Positions 57,329 through 64,000 of a stretch of 64,000 nt of DNA are shown in pieces. The position numbers and the translations under genes are program-made. Origin of the DNA: Laetiporus sulphureus 93-53 (taxonomy: Eukaryota; Basidiomycota; Agaricomycetes; Polyporales; Laetiporaceae); contig NW_024468518.1 of assembly GCF_001632365.1 (NCBI RefSeq), positions 186,877-250,876 on the forward strand, read 5' to 3'. Within the stretch, counting starts at the first letter, position 1. Each line of letters begins with the position of its first letter. The notes under the pieces were generated by a model, which ran no database searches, was not told the DNA's origin, and saw only the letters and a program-made list of their open reading frames with translations.

Positions 57329-60300
57329 CCCGAGCCACAGAAACCTTCAAGAGAGACAGAGAAGACTAATGAAGGTACTTCTAGTGCACCTGCACCAGTC
57401 ACAGAAAGTGCACCAGAGCATCCATTCTTAGTGGCAAGAGACGTGCTCTATGTTCCATCAAACATGTGTCACTTTGGTCAAGCACCAAAGCCAGGAGTGC
57501 GTGATGCAGCCTATCACAATGCACTGCCAATATATCAGCCGAAACTAGCAAATACAGTTTTTGAATGGTCGATGAAGGCATTATCAGTAAGCTTGTCTAT
57601 GGAAGAACTGCTTTCAATATTGTCAGACATATGAAACAAATACCGAGAAGCATGTAGACCCAAGCACGTCATATCCCCGAGTGCTGCAGAAATGGCATCA
57701 ATCCTAGAATCAGCCAAAGATGAAGCAATAGCAGTCGGGCAGAAGGAGAAATTCACCTGTCATGGAGAGCCTTTAGTGGCCACCAGCTCCATCATCCCTG
57801 ATCCTTATGATGCATATTTGAAGCACATTCACAATGGAGATGAACAGAGCAGCTAACAGTTGCAAAGGACTCACATGTGCTTCGCTCGATAGTCACATTA
57901 GTTGACAACAAGGAGTGAGTGGAGGTCGTACTAGACCCAGGTTATCAGATTGCAGCCATGTCAGAGAATGTGTGTCATTCACTCAGACTAATCTATGATT
58001 CTATCATCAAGCTCAATATGCAATCAGCAAATGGAGAAGTTGATCAGTCACTCAGCCTAGTGTGCAACATACCATTCCAAGTTGGGGAAATAGTCCTCTA
58101 TCTCCAGATTTACGTCATTTGGGTGGCAGCCTATGACATTCTACTCGGACATCTGTTTGATGTGCTTAACAAGAGCATTGTGCACAATTTCTTCAATGAG
58201 AACCAAACGGTGATGATTGTATGCCTAAACATGGAGAGAGTAGTGACCATTCCCACCATACCAAGAGGACTGCCCCAAGTAAGGGCACCACAATATCAAC
58301 AGAAAGATATGGGTTTTTGCTAATGGAGGATATGAATACTGAAAGTGACAGAATGGCCCTAACCATCGATGTAAGCAATGCAGACATCCCAATGATATCA
58401 GCCTATTCCCCAGTCATATCTTCTGATTCCATTTCAGTTCAGTCCATCCATCTGTGAGCATCGGGGCAGGTTCCCGATGCAGCATTCTCATTATACACAG
58501 CAACCTCAGGTGTCATACCCAGCATGAAGGCCATGATCATGCAGCTGCTGTGATCAATGACCAGGCTAGCATTCACCTCAGAATCAAGTGCAAAGGCCAC
58601 GTACGCAGCCACAAAGAAAAAGTATAAATCGATGGCACTCAAGATGAAACTGGTGATCACGTTGCGACCAGAATAATTCAGGATCATGTGCAAAATAGTA
58701 GGAGATCCATTGCGAGGTCTACCAAAGCTACCCGAGCAGCCAGGACCATTTATTCTGACAGGACAATACATGAAAGAGCGAATAGAGGTGTTAGACGTCA
58801 CGCACAAGCCAGGATTCTTGTGGCTGGAAGAATGAGTGTTGATGCATGCCTTTATGTGCCTACACAATTGAGCATTTGCATGGGGAGATTCAGAGAGGGG
58901 AAGCATCAAGGCAGAATACTTCCCACCTATCAACTTCCCAGTAATCCCGCATAAGCCTTGGGTCGAGTGAAATATTCTGATCCTGCCAGGAATCTACAAA
59001 GAAGTCTGTGCAATCATCAAGCAGAAGCTCAAGGTGTGAGTATATGAGCTGTTGAACTCATCCTATCAATCTCGATGGTTCTGTGTAGTCAAGAAGGACG
59101 GAAAATCCCTGCAACTGGTTCACAGCCTGAAACTGCTCAATGCAGTCATAATTCAGCACTCAGAAATCACTCTGACTCCAGAGCACTTGGCAGAGCAGTT
59201 TGGTGGTCGGGCATGTGGTGCAATGCTGGACCTCTATGTTGGATATGATGAGTGACTTATAGCGGAAACCTCGTGTGATTTTATGACATTTCAAATGCCA
59301 TTCGGAGTGTTGCAGTTGGTGACCCTTCTAATGGGATGGACTAATTCAGTTCCAATATTCCATGATGATGTGATATACATTTTGCAAGCAGAGATAACCA
59401 CCTACATGGTGTCATATATTGACGACGTTCCAGTCAAGGGCTCAGCGACTAGGTACAAAAGGCTGGACGGGACATTTGAAATGATCGCAGGCAACAATGA
59501 CATTTGATGCTTCATCTGAAACATTTCCAGAATCTCAACAGAGTCGTGCAGTGCATGGAGTATACAGGTGGAATGTTCTCAGGTATGAAGCTAATGCTCT
59601 GCACAGAAGAAATTATGATGGTTGGATATTGATGCACTCCTGAAGGACGTCTACCAGATGAATCTCACATATGGACAGTTCAGAATTGGGGTCCATGCAA
59701 AGATCTCTTGGAGGTCCGAGCCTTCCTAGACACAATTGGAGTAGCAAGAATATTCATCAAGGACTTTGCAAAAAGAGCTCACTCACTAGTACAGCTCATG
59801 TGGAAAGGAGTTCCATTTGAGTTCAGAGAACCTCAGCTCACAGTGATGGAAGACTTGAAACAAGCTCTATTGAAGTCCCCTGCATTGCATGCAATTGACT
59901 ACAATTCTCTGACACTCATTATTCTGGCAGTAGACACCTCTCCGATTGCAGTTGGATATCAACTGTGTCAGGGTGCGAATGACAGATTGAAGAAATGATA
60001 CTTCAACAGGTTTCGCCCGATCATGCTCAATGATCATGAAAGATGATTTTTGCAGCCAAAACTAGAATTGTACGGACTGTACCGCATGCTCTGAGCACTC
60101 AAGGTCTACTTGATTGGTGTTCAGAATCTCATCATTGAAGTAGACGCAAAATACATCAAGGAAATGTTGCAGAAACCTGATATTGCACCCAGCACAAGTA
60201 TTAATCATTGGGTCATTGCCATCCTGATGTACCAATTCAAGCTAGTCCACGTATCAGAAATAATGCATGGACCAGACAATCTATTGCGTCGACCTAGACA

Positions 60301-61942
60301 GCCAGAGGATCCACTGCCAGAACCAATCGAGGATGCAGAGTTTGACGATTGGGTGGATCAGATACATAGGTTCATTCATCACATACTTTCTCTATCGCAA
60401 CACATAAGTCCTATGCCAGTGACCGAGGATGGTCAATTGTTCATAACGGGGGAGGATTTAGACACTCAAGCTATTTTTGCACTACCAGCACAGGTGGATA
60501 ACAGAATGGAGTCAATGGCAGAACAAAGCCCAATACCCTATGCCAATGTTTTATAATCAGCAAGAGCCAGAAGGAATGATAAACTGATCGCTTGGATCAT
60601 CGACTGGCTAGAGACACTGCAGAAGCCAGTAGATCTGATCGAGAGAAAGTACAATCACATGCTCAAATATGCAGTGCACTTCTTCAAGCGGGATGGTCAA
60701 CTATGGCAAAAGGATGCTCAGGAATCACACAAGCTAGTAGTCCTACCTGAATATTATCTAAATATTCTAGCCAGAGCGCACAATGAACTGGGTCACTGAG
60801 GCATTTTTTCAACTCAGGCAGCTGTGTGTGAATGATTTTGGTGGCCAGACATTGGTGCAGACATTGCATAGTTCATCAGAACCTGCAAAATATATTAGAA
60901 ACAATAAGTTCATCAAATCCTGATCCCGCTGACTGTTGCAATACCAGCGCCAATCTTCGCAAAAATATATATCGATACAATGCACATGCCACCCTCAAAC
61001 AGATTTAAATATATTGTGCAAGGACAATGCTCGCTTATGCACTACCCCAAGTTTCAAATGCTCTGAGTGGAGACTGTGAAAGCACTTGGCGATTGAATCT
61101 TCGAAGACATCCTCTGTTAATAGGAAGCACTGTCAGAAATCGTAACAGACAATGGAGCTCCGTTCGTGAAAGCCGTAGCCTATCTGGAAAAGAAGTACCA
61201 TATCAAGCACATCCAGATCAGTGGCTATAACTCATGCACAAATAGAATAGTTGAACATCGACATTTCGACATAAGGCAGGGCCTATTCAAGGCTGTCGAT
61301 GGTGAAGAACACAAATGGAGCCAGGTAGCTCACTCTGTATTTTGATCAGAGAGGGTAACCATCAGAAGACACATGGGATGCTCACCCTATTTTGCTGTCA
61401 CTGGTACCCAACCAATATTACCACTCAATATAGTCGAAGCAACCTATTTGATTCCGGCACCAGTCGAAATGGTAACCACCATGAACCTGATTGCCAGTCG
61501 AGCAGAGGCACTACAAAAATGTCAAGAACAAGTTGCATGCATTCACAATGCTGTTTACAAGGCTAGAAGAGCAGCGGTGAGACCTTTTGAATGGGTACAT
61601 GGACAAATGATCAAGAACTTTGACTTTAAACACGGAGATCTAGTCCTAGTATGGCACACTCAGATCAAAAAAGTGCTTAATCGAAAAATGCGACCGTGGT
61701 ATATTGGGCCATACGTTGTGTTATTCCGCAATCAGGGAGGAGCGTACGTGCTCTCTGAGCTAGATGGAGCAGTTTTTGACAGACCAATAGTGGCGTTCTG
61801 TATGGTATTTGTCGTGACAAGAAAGAAAATTACAATATCTGAGGAAATGTTAGATGCATCAAAGTTCCAACTCAAGGAAATGAGTCAAGTGGAGGACAAA
61901 GGAGAGGAAGAACCTGACACAGAAGATGGTGGAGAAGAATAG
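57329..61942 (+). pseudogene. E5 pol: protease-RT-RNase H-integrase
   Basis: Resumes the E5 frame (HPFLVARDVLYVPSN, RPKHVISPS). Protease region VVLDPGYQIAAMSENVCHSL (about 57928-57987), where D-P-G replaces D-[ST]-G, and AAYDILLGHLFDVL. RT WFCVVKKDGKSLQLVHSL, FMTFQMPFGV and active site SYIDDV (about 59415). RNase H LTLIILAVDTSPIAVGYQL (about 59910-59965). Integrase NELGH and FWWPDIG, core Asp in KIYIDTMH, Asp in SEIVTDNGAPFVKA, Glu in CTNRIVEHRHFD. The C terminus is a barrel-like FKHGDLVLVWHTQIKK, then an acidic tail ending at 61942. More than ten stops. No chromodomain and no dUTPase. Confidence 0.88.
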
Positions 61943-62289
61943 GGAAGTGAAGTAGAAGACCAGCAGGCAGAAGAATCTAACGACGGTGAAAAGTAGACCC
62001 CAACCAAGAATCAACAACATGCTATATACCATTTTCCAAAATAATTCTCTTCATTTATTTAAGAAAAGCTAGCACGACTCTCAACTACAAGTCTATTCTA
62101 ATGCATCATTTTTCTTATTCAAGTCATGTCAATGATTTCAAACAAGCAATATAGATTTCGCAACAAGAAACAACAAGTACATTGCTCCGTGCACGTGAAG
62201 AAGTGGAACACTAGATACAGTATACAGAAAACATGCCGTGGCAAAGCCCAAAGGCATCACTGCACCAGTCCACCTGCAAAGACACTCGA
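61943..62289. other. Unassigned sequence 3' of E5 pol
   Basis: AT-rich, no gene recognised. An LTR would be expected near here but none is evident. Confidence 0.35.
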
Positions 62290-63262
62290 ATCCAGCTACT
62301 TGCACCCAAGGAACTTGTGGTTGTCCTCAGACATCTTCTGCAAACCTTGAAGCAACAGATCGAATTGTGACATAGTCGTGGAGAGATGCATTTGCAGCTC
62401 ATCATGTTTAGCAGTGACGGAGGCCAGGGATGTATCAACAATGGCTGACTTTGACAAGGATGTGGCAGCAGGACCCTTCACATGTTTTTTGCCTTTCGAC
62501 GACTTCATCTTGAATGACATGGTGGCCTTGGGCTCTTCAGGTGGCACTCAGAAGTGCTCGAGCTCAGATTCTGAATCCTTACTGTGAGCACACTTGAAGG
62601 TGCGAGTGGTGACGAGATCTGTCAAGGTAAAATCAGTTAGCGCATGCATGAAGTGGGTGGAGAGTCGCATACCAAAGCGACACAGCAGAATTTTCAACGT
62701 ACAGCTAGCAGGGGCCAGCTCTTTCTTGCCTGGCTTCTTACTCTCTTTCTTGAGTCTCACAGCAGCAGATACAGCCTTCTCCTCAGCCAAGATGATCAGT
62801 GCTGAGCCTTGTAAAGAGGATGTTAGCAGAATGCACTAGAAAAAGATAGAATGTGAGAAAGAAACTCACGGAGCTGTGGGGGCACAGGTAGACATTCCTC
62901 ATAGCTGCTGATGGGAGTATCCTGGGGAAGGCTGAGTCACCTAGCAAGAGCAGAGCCCTCGCAGTTGGCCTTGCACTGCTCTTTGTCATAGGCCATTTGT
63001 AGAGAGGCCACCTTGAGGGCCACATCCTTATCAACAGCAGATGGCAATGGTCAATGGCATTGATGATAGATCGCATCTAGTCTGACCCAACCAGAATCAT
63101 CGTTTAAGTCAAAGGCAGTCGAAGGTGACCACCAGACACAAGCCTTATGGTCATGATGGCACTTGCAGCACATCAGTTCGAACTCACTGAGGATACATGT
63201 CTGCATCACCTTTTCGGACTTCAGGCAGTGATGACACTAGCAGGCAACAACAATCAGCAAAA
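62290..63262 (-). pseudogene. Cysteine-cluster protein relic
   Basis: Read on the minus strand from about 63262: a cysteine cluster C-x2-C...C followed by CILSEFELMCCKCHHDHKAC and VWWSPSTAFDLNDDSGWVRL, then a helix VALKVASLQMAYDKEQCKAN. After a GT-AG intron (about 62812-62862) come a basic segment KKESKKPGKKEL and a C-terminal coiled region TAKHDELQMHLSTTMSQFDL, LLQGLQKMSEDNHKFLG. TGA codons at about 63055 and elsewhere break it. The spaced Cys/His pattern suggests a zinc-binding, possibly DNA-binding, fungal protein; I cannot name the family. It may be an antisense gene carried by E5 or independent debris. Confidence 0.45.
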
Positions 63263-63299
63263 GCAAGAGGAAGTGGCAAATGGAACTCACCAGACAGGC

Positions 63300-64000
63300 T
63301 GTCACAATATTAAGTCGCACCTTTCTTTTTGCACCATTAAAGTCCTCATTTGAGTGGTTACTCAGACACCAACCTTCATATTGGTCTCACAAAGTGAATA
63401 CTTGGACAAACAGCACAATACTGCCACATATATTGCAGATATAACTGTGTCTATCTGACCATCAAGTGCCCATGATTCAGCCACCCAGTCACGTGACACT
63501 GATCACTTGCCCTATTTAGAAGTTGTCAGGCATTGGTCACATGACACCAGGCCACTTGCTCAAAAAGGAACCCATTGGACCATCAAGCTAGCAAGCATCC
63601 AATTCACCACTCAAGATAGTGGCATCCCATTGGCCACTCAATAGTGGCACCACTTTGCCGCTCACATAGTAGCACCACTTTGTAGCAACTATCTCATTGG
63701 ATTAGATAGGATTACCTCGGCATATCCACGGCCTTTGTAGATAGTTGCCATAGTTGCTGCCAGAGCCCTTACTGGTTCTGGCATAGTTTTCCCACATGTA
63801 GCCTGCTAGAACACTAGTAGGTACACTTTAGTTAGAGTGACCAGGGTCCAGCCCCACATGTATATAAGCCTATGAGGATCTAAGGGAGAACCTTAGATTC
63901 ATTATACTATTGTATGCAGCCAGCAGGCCAGCCCCCCTTTCCACCACTTGTGCAAAGCCATATATTGGGGCTCTGCCTTGATTGTTGGTTGTATGCCACT
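63300..64000 (+). repeat. LTR of the solo-LTR family, truncated by window end
   Basis: Starts TGTCACAATATTAAGTCGCACC and matches the solo LTR 35145-36130 in opposite orientation (shared: tcagccacccagtcacgtgacac; agtgaatacttggacaaacagca). A TATATAA box at about 63860-63866 shows plus orientation. Imperfect repeats of ATAGTGGCACCACTTTG lie at 63610-63685. Whether it is solo or the 5' LTR of an element beyond the window cannot be seen. Confidence 0.85.

Larger units (their letters stand above)
45804..61942 (+). mobile_element. Second-lineage Ty3/gypsy element E5, split by E4
   Basis: A presumed 5' LTR (45804-46132), gag (46846-48461) and pol (57329-61942), interrupted by E4 between gag and protease. 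The gag (GDRSAPVFDSDQLRTLFQFF, DDLEILFNH) and protease/RT blocks belong to a widespread basidiomycete gypsy lineage distinct from G1-E4. There is no chromodomain and no dUTPase. The 3' LTR was not found, so the 3' boundary is given as the end of pol. Confidence 0.75.

Noticed and set aside
48457..57333. Target-site duplication of E4
   Set aside because: The 5-bp flanks (cgtcc and cccga) do not match, although the E5 frame clearly resumes; no alternative boundary gave a match.
1..64000. tRNA, rRNA, riboswitch or other structured RNA genes
   Set aside because: None recognised by eye on either strand; a covariance-model scan was not possible.

Overview
The window looks like transposon-rich heterochromatin from a filamentous basidiomycete, most likely an Agaricomycete. 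Supporting evidence: a fungal-type (FunK1) kinase relic, many short GT-AG introns of about 45-70 bp, a Kyakuja-Dileera-Zisupton (KDZ) element, and several chromodomain Ty3/gypsy elements of the Tf1/sushi type. I saw no bacterial or organellar genes, no tRNA or rRNA and no CRISPR. The species cannot be named from the sequence alone.

Layout. Positions 1-9.2 kb hold decayed host-type genes: a FunK1 kinase relic (2-2164), a WD40 protein (about 4.0-5.1 kb), an uncharacterised protein with an acidic nonapeptide repeat (6.3-8.5 kb) and a second uncharacterised protein (8.67-9.16 kb). Positions 10.26-30.9 kb are a three-layer nest. A hAT transposon (10264-30905) is split inside its transposase gene by gypsy element G1 (13938-30166, perfect 5-bp duplication ATTCT). 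G1 is split in its leader by a KDZ transposon (15093-23177, perfect 8-bp duplication CTATCATT). Positions 30.9-32.3 kb hold LTR-like debris and a 312-bp tandem duplication. A second nest follows: E3 (minus strand, 32299-34835) abuts gypsy element G2 (34836-45549), a relative of G1. G2 carries a minus-strand solo LTR inside its 5' LTR (35145-36130, duplication GAAAC) and a Tc1/mariner element in its gag (37472-39037, TA duplication). A third nest is a different gypsy lineage, E5 (gag from 46.8 kb, pol 57.3-61.9 kb), split by chromodomain gypsy element E4 (48462-57328). The window ends with a cysteine-cluster relic on the minus strand and an LTR running off the edge.

The most interesting system is in the gypsy elements. 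G1, G2, E3 and E4 all carry a dUTPase domain as the last domain of Pol, directly after the integrase chromodomain, giving Gag-PR-RT-RNaseH-IN-chromodomain-dUTPase. G1 and E4, the two with readable 5' ends from different subfamilies, also show (i) an 11-nt self-primer (the predicted RNA 5' end is complementary to the bases next to the 5' LTR) and (ii) an extra leader ORF between primer site and gag. The KDZ element is the best preserved. It carries a transposase plus two more genes, one with an RNase H1 N-terminal/viroplasmin-like fold.

Almost every other coding region is interrupted by in-frame stops, mostly TGA where the family expects Arg (CGA) and TAG/TGA where it expects Trp, plus G-to-A losses of catalytic Asp. 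This fits C-to-T decay of methylated DNA or a RIP-like process. The autonomous elements here are therefore mostly dead copies, with the KDZ element the youngest layer.
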